From Cyanoderma ruficeps (Eukaryota; Chordata; Aves; Passeriformes; Timaliidae): 64,000 nt of DNA. The translations under genes were made by a program, and so were the position numbers. Under the pieces are notes generated by a model, which made no database searches, had not been told where the DNA came from, and saw only the letters and a program-made list of their open reading frames with translations. Of this stretch, positions 11,201 to 24,090 are shown piece after piece. The stretch lies in NCBI GenBank assembly GCA_008694505.1, contig VZDJ01000063.1, positions 4,114,527 through 4,178,526 on the forward strand, written 5' to 3'. How positions within the stretch are numbered: the first letter of the stretch is position 1; each line of letters starts with the position of its first letter.

Positions 11201-14200
11201 GTCGCCTCTCCATCATCTTTATCCCGTCTTTATTTTTTCAGACACGCTATTTTCCAGCCCAGTGGCCTTGCTCTGTCCCTCGTGTTTTATGGCACTGATG
11301 TCTCCATTTCTGCAGGATCACTCGCAATATTGTGGCTTATTGAGAGAAGCCAGGGAAATGCAGGGGTGATGATCTGGATGGGTTTAGGGCTCTGGGGGGC
11401 TGGTGAGGATGCCCTGGGCCTGGGGAGGGGGGATGGGGTGGCTGTGACAGGAATTTCAGGGATTTGTGATGCTGGGTGGGCTGAGACTGGGGGGCTGGAG
11501 ATTGGGCTGAGCCCCATTTCTTGAGCCCATCATCCCCTCCTCAGGCCTCTGTGTAGGTATTGGCCCTGCTACAGGAGCTGGGAGGGCAGCGAGAGGCATT
11601 GCTCTGCAAGGGAAAAGCCATTTTAAATAACAGCAGTGTATCACAGGAAGGGGAAAAACCCATGGGCTACAGCATTGCTCTGGCTTTAAATTATACCATA
11701 GGAGAATAAAAATAAAAGAGAGGAAGACAGAGAGAGAGGCCAGGAGGAAAAAGAATTGCCATTGTTTTACCAAGCAGATGGGAAAGTTCAGGGGATCAGA
11801 AAAAGACTATTATTATCTTGACTCGACCGAGAGAAGACGGGAAAGGAAGAGGCATTTTTTTCCCTTGCAGTGAGGAATGCTGTGGCTGGAGTAATTTCAA
11901 TAAAGAGCCAGAAGGAAACGGTGCCATTGGCTTGGGGCAGTGCCCAAGTTACCCCCACAGCCTGGGCATGCACCGTGATTTGCCTTTTTGTCCCCTTTCC
12001 CAGCAGTGACACCACATCCCCTGCTACTATTGCAGGCTGGGGAGGGGTAACCAGGACACACATCCCTCACCACCTCCAGCTGCAGTAACGTGCCAGATGT
12101 GTTGCCAGATGTGCCCACTGCCAGTGGTGCTGCAGCTGTGGGCACCCCTCCATGGCACTGCTGGTCCCACCATCTTCCCAGCCTCGGGGAATGACCACCT
12201 GCCCCAACAACCCAAATTTCTGCTTCCTTGTCCCAGAAACCCGTTGCTTGGCTACAAGCCATTAAATACCCTAAATATACACCAAATTTCCTGCTGGCTG
12301 TTTAGCATGAGCAGGACATGATTTTTTTCTCCCCAAATTCATGTGAAAAGCCCCTTTTCCTGTGTCTGCAATGGTGCTACAGCTCCATGGCTGCTCACTG
12401 CTGTTCTTCTGCTCAGCACGGGGCAGCTGAGCCACTCTGGCTCACCAGCACGTTCCAGCTCCTTGCCCTTACACCACAGCAGAGTTTCTCAGCCTCACCA
12501 GAGACAAGGAGACTCTTTTTCTACCCATATTCAGGCCAGGGAAAGGGCACAGCCCTGAGGCCCATGGCAGTGACCGAGCACAGACATCAACAACTGATTT
12601 ACAAATTGGGGCAAACACTGGTGCAACATCTTCCCTGACAAGTGTCAAGGTCATGGGACAGGGAAACGAGGAGGTGAATGTAGGTCAGTTCTGTCAGAGC
12701 ATCTCTCATGCACCACATTGCTCCCTGAAGCCTCTTTGCCACTCAGCTTCCTCCTTTTCCCTCAATCCTCATTTTCTCCCCTCCTCTTTTCCCTCTTCCT
12801 CCCTCTGCCACATGGTCCTTCCCTCAGTCCCTCCACTCTGCCTTCCCATCTTTCCTTCTCTGCACTCACTTCTCTCCTGCACCCCTGGGACACGCAGAGG
12901 GGCTGACAACCTGCCCTGCCTAATCCTGGGGCCACTGACTCCTCGGGCACTTAATATTCACGACAGAGAGAAACATTTCACGGCGAATTGGACGCACATT
13001 CAACTGGAAATGGAAATTTTATGACTCTTCTCACTCCGCGCAGCAGATTACACCAGCTGAGAAAACATGGAAGCAAATGAACAACCTGTGAACTGTAAAG
13101 TATATTAATAATGAAGTCACAGCCCGGGAAATGAAGGCTTTATTCTGTTTATATTCTGCTCCATTAATGGAGAGTGCTCGCAATAGCTCCGCCCCATTAG
13201 CTGGCAATCAGCGCCCCAGGAAGAGCACGAGGACGGTGGGGGAATGGTGGCACAGGGTAAAACCCTCCTCCTCACTGGGAAGTTTGGCTCAAAGCATTTC
13301 CTTGTGCTGCCTCCATCTATAGACAGTGGGGGTGAGTGAACATGAGGTTGTCTTTGGCGCCCTACCCTGTGCAAGCTTGGGAACAAGGTTATAAGGCAAG
13401 GAATGGAGCAAATGGTGATGCCAGGAAAAAGAAAGAACAAATTTGGGTGGAAATCAGCTCCAACACCACAAGGAGACACCCAGCAAGGAACTGGCACTGG
13501 GCAAAACATACATGTGGAGCCTCATGTGCTTTCTCCTTGTCCTGCTCATTCCCATCTCCTGCCTGCTGTGTTTGAGCATCCCCACCTCTCCAGCATCATT
13601 CCCACCCCTCATCACCACATCCCATTTCTCCGGGGATGGAAGCACTTGTGCACCCACAGCCCAAAAGCCACACTGATGGCCACAAACCGAGCCAGGCCAG
13701 CAGGCCTTGTGCAAATAAATATTTCAGTGCTACCACCCGGCACCCAGCCCTGTCCTCGGCTCAGCAGACCTGGGCCATGTGTGACACAGCCCAGCCAGGC
13801 TCTCTCTTTCTTGAAAACAACAGCAGCAGCTTATGCAAAGCACATCACGGGAGCTAAAAGGAGCCAGAGCAGGGTTTTCTATAGCTGGAGCGACCTGGTG
13901 TTGACAGAATGGGGACGCATTTCCACAGCTCAGATTTTTATAATAATACCTCAAGGGAGTCGCTGGCAAAGTTTGGCCCAAATATAATTAGTTTGCACAG
14001 CTATTAGGGGCTGATAAAAGGTTTTAATTTGCGTGGAGATCTCTGGAATCTAAGACACTCCTGTCCCTTGCTCTTCCTCAGGCCAGCTGAATGAAAGGAA
14101 AGTCCCAGACAGGGAGAGACACAAAGCCGTGCATTTATCAGGGAAATAGGGAGTTATGTTCAGCAGTAAAGAAGAGATGGAAAATCCAACAAGCTGACAT

Positions 14201-15681
14201 TGCTGGTGTGTTGGGTTTTGTCCGCTTTGTCCCACCACGCCATTAGCATATCCCATTCTCCCCGCAGGGAAATGCCATGCAGAGCAGGGATCAGGGCATT
14301 TGCAACTCCTCAGTGGGTCTCACCTTTGTGGGAAAGGTGCTCAGGGACCAAGGGGATAAGACACAGGATAAAATCTGTGGTGCAGGCAGGTCTCCCTGGT
14401 TTTGCCCCCTATTAGGGCAACAGGCAGCTGCTTCCCCAAACCGAGATGAGGAGCAGATCCCTCTCTGCCTCTGGCAAACTGGGAAAATGTGACACTGCAA
14501 AGCTGCATTTAGGGAATGTCTTGAAACCAAGAGTGTTTTTTTCCCCCCTTTTCTTAAGGGAAAGACATTGCCTCATTTGTAGCTGGAAGGGGTCTTGTTA
14601 TTTTTGTACCAAGATGCATATTTTAGAGGTAGCTATGCCAAATATGCAAAATCAGCTCCAAGAGTTCATTTCCATCATGCAGGGAACCAAAAATATTACT
14701 TTTATACACATGAAAGTACATAATCTCCCATTGCTTTGGAAAAGCAGGAGGAACTAGGGTGCATCAGGAAGGGAAATGCTAAAAGAAGCTCCCCACATGG
14801 CATGCTAACCAAGTTTTAGTCATTCCTTGGAGAAAGAGCAACCTGGAGCCCGATGACGTGATTCCACCAGATTCTGTCTCCTGCAGATCCCACACCCATG
14901 GGAGCTGATGAGGAAGCTGCTGGCACTCAACAGGCTAAATATCCTCCTGACCCCTGTCAGGATCTTGCTAGTGGTCACATGTGTGACCACACACCCTTCT
15001 CAAGCAACCCATGGCAATGCCAGCTGCCTCCTTCACCACAACCATGTAAAAAAATCATTGTCCATCCCAAAATTCTGCTTCTCAACAGCCACTTCACCCT
15101 ATTTCTTTCTCCTATTTGTATACCCTACACGATACAAGCAGATCTGGACCACTGCTGACCCTTTGCCCGGCTGCTCTGTCTGGCACACGTTGATTAAACG
15201 AGTATCAAAAGTGGTGGCAGATTTACACGTTAACAATGATTTAGTGGAGAGCACCACAGCCAAATTAATGCCGGCTATAATGTAGTTTACCTCATTAAAC
15301 AATGCACACCAAGATCCTGTCTGTTGTAAAACAATTGGTCTCTGAAGCCTAGTGTTCATCTTCCAGGGTTGCTGGGAGATAATAAATGGGTAATATTCCG
15401 GCGATAATGGTAATGGAGTCACGGCTCAGAGCTAATATTATGGCAAAGCAGTAATTATTTCAACAGTAAACAAGGGGATGGTTGAGCTGCCGACAGGATT
15501 GGAGCCAGTTGAAAAGCTCCAGTTAATACAGTGGAGCCCAGGCCTGCAACTTCCTTTTGGGAGGAGGACAAGGTGTTTAGTCATCAAGTGGGTCAGTTGA
15601 ACCTCTCTTGAGTCACCCAGACACCAAAAGAGACGAACACGTGCAAGAAAGCGAGGTGGGACAGCACATACAGCATGGTGG

Positions 15682-15964
15682 CCATCCAAACCCAACACAT
15701 CCAAACCCAATCTATCCAAACCCTACCCATCCAAACCTTACCCATCCAAACCCTACCCATCCAAACCTTACCCATCCAAACCCTACCCATCCAAATCAAC
15801 CCATCCAAACCCAGCCCATCCAAACCCTACCCATCCAAATCAACCCATCCAAACCCAACCCATCCAAACCTTACCCATCCAAACCCAACCCATCCAAACC
15901 CTACCCATCCAAACCCAACCCATCCAAACCTTACCCATCCAAACCCTACCCATCCAAACCCAAC
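15682..15964. repeat. 15-bp minisatellite (about 19 copies)
   Basis: A CCATCCAAACCCTAC-type unit is repeated about 19 times. Seventeen units are 15 bp and two are 14 bp (ending AAATCAAC), and the 14-bp units shift the reading frame. Three main variants (ending CCCTAC, CCTTAC and CCCAAC) alternate, which suggests higher-order duplication of two- or three-unit blocks. The plus strand holds only one G across the array, so the NTM transcript would be strongly G/U-rich here with GG and GGG runs. Open frames through it (apparent HPNPTHPNL and similar peptides) are repeat artefacts. Confidence 0.97.
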
Positions 15965-18900
15965 CAGAGCCGGCAGCTCAGGCTGTGCTCTGTGCTCTGT
16001 CACACGGCAGGATCACACACTTCCCTTCTTTGACACACCACACATGTTGGCTCAAAGCAAATCTCCGAAGCAGAAAAGAGGCAGAGCAAAGACACAAGAC
16101 CCGGGATGAACACAGAAGGAGCCTTACACAAACCATCTGCTCCCTCTGAGAGGTATTTCCCTGCTAAAAGGGCCAGCAGAGGACACGGCTCTCTGGTGTT
16201 CCATTAATGAGGTGATGTGAGGCTGGGCTAACAGGAGCAATCTCACAGCACGTGCAGCTGATCAGGGCAGGAACAAGGAGGCAGCACAGCAGCAGGCAGA
16301 GATTTTCCTACCCAAGTGGATCCCCCTACTCCCTGTGCCTCCCAGGTCTGCTCCAGATCCAATGTCCAACCTATAATCCTCTGCCTCCTCTCCAGGGAGG
16401 ACGAAGATGGCAGGCAATGTGCTTAATGGACAAACCTCTGAGATGGGAGGATGTGTCCCCTTCCCAGGGACAAGCACCTCTTCAAGCTGGATATTTCTTG
16501 CAGATGTTTGTCCTCTTGTTTTAAGCCTTGCCAAGAGCCAGGGAGAATCAATATATCCAAATATACCAGACTTCTCCCAGAGCCCCTTTGCTGGTTTGCT
16601 GCTGATGTATAGACAGATGATCTCATGAGACCTCTGCCACATCAGGCCACCGTGTCTCATCTATCTTAAGTGCGTATACGAGCTGTGATTACTGCTGCGT
16701 CTGAGTGCCTCAGGTCTGGAATGTGTTTATCCTCCCGCAGCTCTGGGAGACAAGGGACTGCAATTGCACCTCTTCCAGGGAGGCTGCGGAGGTTAAACGG
16801 GCTGATCACAGGGGATATCCTGGATGTGGCCATGTCAGGATCATCCCAGCATCTCCCCAGTCGGTGCCTTGTAGCACTGAGGCATCACCTGCCCCACAAA
16901 TGACAGCTCAGCCTCAGCTCAGGGCTCAGGCTCTGCATGGGATCCAGCTTCCAGCACCCAGCTTAATCCTGAGATTAATGAGGGATTCCCGCCACAAAGA
17001 CCTCACGATCTCTTACAAGTAAATACACCATCGGCCAAACCATAACGTTTTCCTACCCTGACAGCCGCTGTCTTAAGCCTCACACCAGAATCCATCACAC
17101 AACAGCAATAATCAAAAAGCAATTAGATAAAACCATGGCAGAAAAGTCCATCAAGGGTCATTAAGGATGACGACTTGGATGCAGCCTCTGGCTTAGGATG
17201 TCTGTGTGTGGCAGAGCGGTGCTGGACAAGCCAGTGGAGGGATCTGCATGCACACATCCAGCTTTACACCCTTTCCTTGTGCCCCTGGCCCTGCCATGGC
17301 ACGATAACCCCACTTGTCTGCCCACAGAGCCCTCCTCATCATTACTGCTCAACTGTGCCTGCTCCTCCTGGGACGGAGGCTGCTGAGCCTTCATCCCTCC
17401 TGGAAGATCCCTCACTTCAATTCCTTGGCACATTTCCTGAGCTTAATGCGAGGCATGACTAGTTTTGTGTCTGCGGAGCAGATAAATATCCCCCGGACAG
17501 CTCAACATGGTGCCACTCTCTGTGCCAGTGCCTTGGCGTCACCCTGAGCCCGGTGGCCCGGGATGCTGTGCTTTTTTTCCAGCCAAGAAACCCCAGCCCT
17601 CATCCCTCGAGAGATGAAAACTGGCCTGACAATATGACAATCGCCATGACAACATCAGTTACCCCCTAAAAATAAATAAAAAGCCCAGTAACTATGGAAA
17701 CACCTGAGTGACCAAAACCAGGCTATTAACTAGAAGACCTCGCCGCAGTTTACAGACAGTGTCGGCACCGCGAGGCCGGGGACTGAAATCCAGCCAAAGC
17801 CTGGAAACACGGCCATGCTCAGCACCCAAGGGTGCAAAAGGGATGTTTATGGGCACGCACAGCAATGCCTTTCAGACCCCTGAGGCCAAGTCTATGCAAC
17901 TTCCACCTCCTCTGGGCGCGTGCTGCTGCCTTCATGCCGGGTGTTATATCCTGTTATCTACATCATTCTCTCCCTCTTTGCCTCTTTTGCTCCCTCCCTT
18001 CACCCTCTCAATCACCATCCCAAGGGTCTGGGCCCCACGGGGGGGCCAAGAAGGGATGGAGCTGCCTCATCCCATGCCAGATCTTGGCACCTCACAGTAG
18101 TTTCAGAGAGCTGAGTTTTGAAGCCCCAGTGCCTGGTAGCTCTGCTGATACGAGTGATGCCAGGACAGAGTCTCAAAGCTGTTAAGCCTCTTCTGCTGAG
18201 GCAGAAGAAGCTGTGACTCCAGCAGCTTCACTTCTTTTTCCATCTCAATCTGTTCAGCTGCATTAACAGGAGTTGCTGTGGCTTAATACAGCATTACTGG
18301 GAGGAGAAATAAAATAAGACAGAGAGAAGGGAGGCAGAGGGACAGAAGACAAGCTTTGTCACACCTTATTTGGACCAGCCACAGGCTCACAAAACACTTC
18401 TCCAGAGCCAGCAGCCTGCTTTTGTTCTTGCAGGAGGATGAGGATACATACAGGTAGGACCAAGGTCTGAGAACTGATGGAGGCACCAACAGGGCCAGCA
18501 CGTCTGCATTTCACAAAATCAGAAGCAGAAAACTTTCTTGCTCAGGTTCACTGAGCTCTTGAGTTATACCATGAACACGTTCTCCTCATCCCAGCTGCAG
18601 GAACTCCTCCAGCCCCCAAACTGAACAGAGCTTCCAAAGTGTACTTAACAGCTCCTAGAACATGGTAACAGCTGCAGGCAGGAAAATTCAGCAGAGTTTA
18701 CCAGCCCAAGCCACTGAATGCAAATTCATTGGAGCAGAGACAGAAGAGCCAAGTCAGAGGAGCCTGGAGTGGCTGGGAAAGGGATTTGAGTGAGATCAGT
18801 CACCAGGGAGCCGGGCTGCTCTCGGTGTATATCCTCTGAAAGGCCTGCCCGTGCACTCCCTGGTGAGCAAACACTTTTATTTGCTCCATTTCCCACCAAG

Positions 18901-20390
18901 AGGTGCACTGCGTGCTCACAGGTGCCAAGGAAATCATAAAACCCGTGAAGTGCCTTTGGACAGAGCGGCACTCACCAGCGTCAGCACAGGGACAGCTCCT
19001 TCAGGCTCCCTGTGCCTGGCACACACAGCTCTGGCACAGCCTGTCCTGAGCACCACTGCTGAGAGCCACTTCCCCACCCGCTGTGTAAACCCTTCAATTA
19101 TGCACCAGCAATCTCTCACACAATTCTCCCTCGCCCCTTTTCTCCACCACTTCAAGCAAGATGGAGGAAGACGGTGAGAAGGAGCAGGAGGCAGCTCGCT
19201 CAAGACTTCCCATGGGATGAACAGCAGAACATCAACCAAGAGGGGCCAGCAGCAAGATTTGGGTTTTGCTTGCCCCTGGTGCTCCAAATTAGAGTAATTC
19301 AGAAAAGGGATACCATCCTGGTGGCTGCTATAGCACCTCCATGCATTTTCTCTGGCTCTCATTTCAGGCCTCACGCTTCCCATCTTCATCTTTGCTGTGT
19401 GTGGTGAATGCAAAATGGAGAAGTAGAGGTTCCCCTTGGTGGCTTGGCAGGCCTAGAAACAGAGGAGCTGCCCACGGAGATGGGCAACCACGGAAGTTGT
19501 CCTGGGCCACCTCTGGGCTCATCACCCTCCATCAGCAGGAGACCAGGCTCTGGTAAATCTCTGTGATCATTTGTTCCCTTTGAGTTTTGAAAGCAGAATA
19601 CCTAATCATGGCCAAAATCAGGAAAGAGCTGCTGCTGCAAATTACACAGCGCCACAGGTAATTTCTGATTAGCTCACTCTTCCTCTCCTGGTGCATCCTC
19701 AGTTTCCATAGCAGCTAAGTCCTAAGTAAAATGGAAACATCTGGTTCAAGCGCATGTAAAGATTCCCTGGGGAAAAAAACCTGCTGGATGGCAGCAAACA
19801 TAGAAAATGGCCCTTGTGAAAGGCAGGGGCATCGGGAGCTGGGAGCCTGGTTAGGAGAGGATGGATGGCATGTGGGAGAAGGCAGCAAGGGGCACATGTG
19901 GGAGACGAGGGCTCTGGGGAGCAGGAGGGAAGGTAAGAAGGAGAGTGGGGCTGTGGGAAAACAAGATGCTTGTGAAAAACAGGTGCTGAGGAGGCTGAGC
20001 AAAACAAAAACATGTTGTCAGGGTAGACAAGGGGAAGAGTAGGAAGAAAAGGCTTCAAGGTGGGAACACATGGACTGCCTCGATCATAAATGCTGCCTGA
20101 TGGTGACACCACAGTGACAGCAACTTTGATTCCATGGAGAGACACTCAAGGATGGGGAGGAGCCCATGGGGCCCTGCACAGACCCTGACCAAAGCCACCA
20201 GCTCAGAAGCAAGGCCACCTACACTGGATAAACCAACATGTGCTCTGGGGGAACGGTTTGTAGAGGCTCCTGTCAAGGGAAGGGGCTGAGATGCCGCCGA
20301 CTCAGCTCGCTCTGCCTGGCCTGTGCAGAGTGATGGATCTGGCCCAGCTGTTCTCTCCAGCACAGACAAACAGCAAAAAAATCAATGGAA

Positions 20391-20710
20391 CTGCAGCGAG
20401 ACACCGCAGCCCCCGTCAGGAGCTGGGCAGGGAGAGCGGCCACGGCGCCATCCGTCACTGCCGCCCCTGCATCGGCTCCTCGGGCAGCCGGACGGCCTGG
20501 CCGGGCGTCCCTGAGGACAGCTTGAGGCACTTGTCTGGAACAACAGCCCACGTTGGTGAAACCCCAGGGGAAGCACGGCTCTGAGGTGGAACTGAAGCGC
20601 TTAGACAGGATCAGAGGATCAGAGGCAGGCGTTGCCGCTTGGCCGCACGGCTCATCCCGCCCAGAGCCTCCGGAGCTCACCCCTGGCTCACCCACGAGAA
20701 CCTCGCAGCT
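20391..20710. promoter_or_regulatory. CpG-dense patch just downstream of exon 3
   Basis: By eye about 25 CpGs fall in about 320 bases, with 14 in the first 125 or so, in GC-rich sequence. The flanks on both sides are CpG-poor. It lies about 600 bp inside intron 3 after the exon 3 donor. It could be an intragenic CpG island, an alternative or antisense promoter, or merely a GC-rich patch. I see no TATA box or credible first exon. Confidence 0.4.
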
Positions 20711-21310
20711 GCCTGGGAATAGCAGGGCAGCAAAATGCAAAGCAAATGCCAAAAAGCAGCTGGGAAAGGGGGTTGAAATTATACAGCCCTGCACGCCTGG
20801 GAATTTGTTTCCCAGCAGTCACACCCACACAGTTCTGCTGAGGGTTTGCTTACCAATTAACAAGGCCACCAATTAATGCTTCATGTGTTTTCCTGCTCAT
20901 TTGCACTATTTACAATCCTCCTTTGAAACAACCTGTAAGAATTGCCTGAAAAACTTTCAAAACATGGCCTGACCATCACAGTAATTGTGCAATGCAATTG
21001 CCCCATGCAGGAACTCCCTGATCCTGGTGTGTCTCTTCCACCTGAGAGTATTCCCTGATTCTATAAACCTCCAAGCACAACAACCCCAACCTGGACCTAC
21101 AGCCAGTCCTCCACAGGACCATCAGCTCCTCTTCCAGACCACCAGGATGGATGTTCCTCCACCAAAGTCACCAAACCCTGTGTTGAGTCACATCTTTTTG
21201 GTGCATTTCACCTTCTCTTGGCAGCAGAACGAGCCACCACCCCCTCCCCAGCCATTCACAAAGAGTGCTGTGCCCTTCCCAAAATATTTCTGGTAACGTT
21301 CGGTTCTTAC

Positions 21311-21436
21311 CTTTGGGTGAGATGTGTCTCCAGGTGATTGTTGGGTCTGGCCTGCCCGTGGCTAGGCAGGTGAGGCTGACGTTGCCGCCCTCGTTGATGG
21401 AGATGTCAGGAGAGATCTCGATGATTTTTGGAGACA
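21311..21436 (-). CDS. NTM: Neurotrimin exon 3 (first half of Ig domain 2)
   Basis: This 126-bp exon lies between a pyrimidine-containing CATTGCAG acceptor and a GTAAG donor. Its first bases TG complete the valine codon begun by the final G of exon 2. It encodes [20 protein letters not shown], then [20 protein letters not shown] and a lysine, and ends on G of a split alanine codon. LTC carries the first Ig2 cysteine, TITWRH the core tryptophan, and NVS is an N-glycosylation sequon. [15 protein letters not shown] and WRHISPK are neurotrimin hallmarks; OPCML has PPQI, ITVNEG and WRHLSVK. Phase 1 at both ends lets exons 3 and 4 behave as one domain cassette. Confidence 0.96.
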
Positions 21437-23456
21437 CTGCAATGACGCAAAGAGGAGAAGGAAAATGAAACTGGTTCTGCTTCAACTCAAATCTTAAACT
21501 GTGGGTGAAGGAGGCTGAATTTCCATCCTCCCTCTGCTTTGACAATCTATGCAGTAGCCCATCAGTCTCATCTGACTTGGCAGGAATAAACAGGGAAAAG
21601 AGGGGGCAGAGAAGACACAGATGCAGTGGGAAGAAACTGTAGCTAGAGGGGATTCAGTCATTTTGGGAAGACTCGAGAAGCTCCTCCATGGTGTGAGACA
21701 GTACTTGTTCCTACTCCCAGCATTCCTTGTGTCCTCTTAGCCATGACAAACCCTCCCCAGCAGAGCTGCATCTTCCCGAGAAAACACAAATCACCCTGTC
21801 CAAACTCCTGCAGCTTTTCCTGCAGCTGTTCAGGCTCTCTGCCAGGCCCTTGTAAGCACAGGAGCACCAAGAGGAGCTGGGCATGGAGACAGAGTCTGCT
21901 GAGGAGCCTCTAGGGTCGACCACCATGCAAAGGAAGGGAAATTCTCAGGGGATGAAAGCCATCCCCCTGCATTGGCACTGCCAGGAGCACTCAGGAGCGA
22001 GTCAGATACAGGGGACCTCAGGAGGGGACACAGGTACAGGGTGGGGGTGATGAGGAGGGGCTGGGAAGGAATGAGGAGCAAGCAGGGAGCACTCAGCTCC
22101 TGATGCTGCATGAGCAGAGGACACGATGTGGCTGCTGGGGAGGGCTGGGGTTTCAGGGAGATCTACGGTGGGGATGTATGAGGGAAAAACTATCAGCTGC
22201 TGTTGTCTGCCTGCACCTGCAGAATATAATAAAGACCATCACCTTCCTGGGTTTATTTCCAGGCTTTCTCCAGAGCCTAGCAGGGACTGGCACCCTGCTG
22301 CAGCGCTTTGCAGGGGAGTCACAAATCACCTTCCGTCCTTGCTGGTAGAGCCCCATTCACCCCCCAACTTGGGGCTGCAGCCCAACACCCCAATTCCTGC
22401 CTCAGACCCCATCCCCAAGCCTCCCTTCCCTGCCTCTCCCCACCTCCCACACCTTCCCGGGCTGCGCCAAGCCGGAATGACTGCAATGGCCTTGCACGCA
22501 ATGCCTCTGCTGCGCAGGTAAGTAATTTATTGATCCGTAAAGCACTCCAAGACGCTCTGGAAGGGATTATGTCATGCCAGTGCCGTGCAATAAAATAAAA
22601 AATGATGGATTTTTTGTGAACATGATGGTGATTTAGGGTTTGTAGTTGGAAGTGTAGTTAAAGTACATTTTAAGTGGAAATCAAGGTGGGTAATGAATTA
22701 TTCTCTGTTTTGAAGGGCTTCTGGGAGTTCATTTTTTTGCTGCTCTGGGCACGATGGCTAATCTGCTAATCATGCACTGGAGAACAACTCTCTGGATCAG
22801 CTGCTCCCAAACAGAGGGGGCTGTGGGGCAGGACACTGGAGGGCACAAAGACAACACTTAAAGAAATATAAATATGTTATGGTGTCACTAAGGGGACAGC
22901 ACATTCCCCGTGGGACCACTCAGAGCTGGGAATGCTCTGCCCATGGCCAGGTCCATTGAGGAGATGCAATTAATTACAACATCGTTATGATTGCCCCGCT
23001 GTGTTCCTCGTGAGGCGGGGACTGGCAGCTAGGAAATCCATGTGTGCTCTAAAAACACAGAGTGTAGGGTCTGGACAACAAAAATAGGCCAAGGGGGTGT
23101 TACCATTGTCATTTTGGAGAGGTGGGAAGAGCCAAGTGGAGGCCCAGTGATCGCCCACCTCTGCCTGGGAAGCAGCAAGAGCTTCCAGCTCTGAGTCCCA
23201 AGAAAAATAAAGCAGTATCCATCATCTTTAATGCGCTGTTTGCTGCATCACAGAGGAACCTTTCTGATGTTTTTAACTGCTGAATCCACATCGACCCAAT
23301 TCAGCTTGTTTTGCAGAGGCTTTAAAAAAGAACAAGGCAGACTTTACACTGCCACTCTGGGACGGCACAGACCCGTTTGCACCCGCCCAGGCGAGAGACA
23401 AAAATCAACTGACCAGGTTATAAAACATAATTAAAACAATTTAAGCTTGGGTTTGA

Positions 23457-23717
23457 TTGATAGGACAAAGGGGAATGCCCTTAACCTGAGGAGGGTTGAT
23501 TTAGAACAGGTATTAGAAGTTTTTTGCTATGAGTGTGATGAGGCTCTGGCACAGGGTGCCCAGAGAAGCTGTGGCTGCCCCATCCCTGGAACTGGTCAAG
23601 GCCAGTTTGGACAGGACTTGGAGCAGCCTGGAACAGAGGAAGGTGTCCCTGCCCATGGTAGGGGGTGGAACTAGGGGGTCTTCAACTTTCAACTCAGACT
23701 TTTCCATAATTCTATAA
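23457..23717 (+). mobile_element. CR1 LINE fragment (3' region)
   Basis: Order of CR1 blocks: GATAGGACAAAGGGGAATG, a degraded AGGTATTAGAAG region, GAGGCTCTGGCACAGGGTGC, GGAGCAGCCTGG, GAAGGTGTCCCTGCCCATGG, then a degraded ATTCTATAA end. It is 5'-truncated, several percent diverged and antisense to NTM. It has no intact reverse transcriptase frame. Confidence 0.93.
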
Positions 23718-23879
23718 AAAGCAGCTCGATCTGCTCATGCAACAGGGAAAAAAGTTCACCATACTCTGGCAAGCTCAGGACACTTTGAGGGAGATGCAAT
23801 TTACTGTGCCCCATCTGGAATGAGAGGAGGCAAGAACATCTGGGAAGCAAACCAGAGAAACGTCACGGAAGCTGTTAAC

Positions 23880-24090
23880 TAAGTCTGGAATTGTCTATGC
23901 AGTGGTAGGATTTAACACGGTGGTTATTGTATGCTAATTAAATATTTGAATATTTAACCGCACAAACTATTCCAAATGCCTTTCTAGAGACACAACAGGT
24001 GTGTTGTAAGGCTTTTACCAGACTGGGGAGGGAAATCATAATAAATAAATGATCCAAGTACATATTTAATATTATTTAACAGTCACCGGC
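23880..24090. other. AT-rich island with octamer-like and inverted-repeat motifs
   Basis: It contains ATGCTAATTA at 23931-23940 (resembling a POU/homeodomain composite site) directly followed by AAATATT-TG-AATATTT, an inverted repeat with a 2-bp centre. It sits about 160 bp downstream of a CR1 relic. A regulatory role is inferred from motif content only. Confidence 0.25.

Larger units (their letters stand above)
2075..21310 (-). other. NTM: NTM intron 3, complete (19.2 kb)
   Basis: This intron runs from a GTAAG donor after exon 3 to a CTCTGCAG acceptor before exon 4, phase 1. Working from low to high coordinates, it holds a 29-bp tandem duplication (4787), an AT-rich block with embedded CpGs (about 5935-6385), a plus-strand CR1 3' end (8128-8242), unrecognised low-complexity pyrimidine stretches (for example 12740-12860), a 15-bp minisatellite (15682-15964) and a CpG-dense patch (20391-20710). 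Between these I see only unannotated sequence with scattered, non-credible short open frames. Confidence 0.93.

Noticed and set aside
15682..15964. CRISPR-like array
   Set aside because: Units are contiguous with no unique spacers, in a vertebrate intron.
15682..15964. Interstitial telomeric repeat
   Set aside because: Units contain CCCTA in part, but the 15-bp period and CATCCAAA component are not TTAGGG arrays.
15608..16109. Plus-strand frames encoding HPNPTHPNL or IQTLPIQT repeats
   Set aside because: They are reading frames through the 15-bp minisatellite. 14-bp units break the phase and there is no flanking coding structure.
22510..22610. Another SINE-like tail (GTAAAGCACTCCAAGACGCT)
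   Set aside because: It is suggestive of a 'gtaaagcgcttt' tail, but the match is too short and decayed to call by eye.
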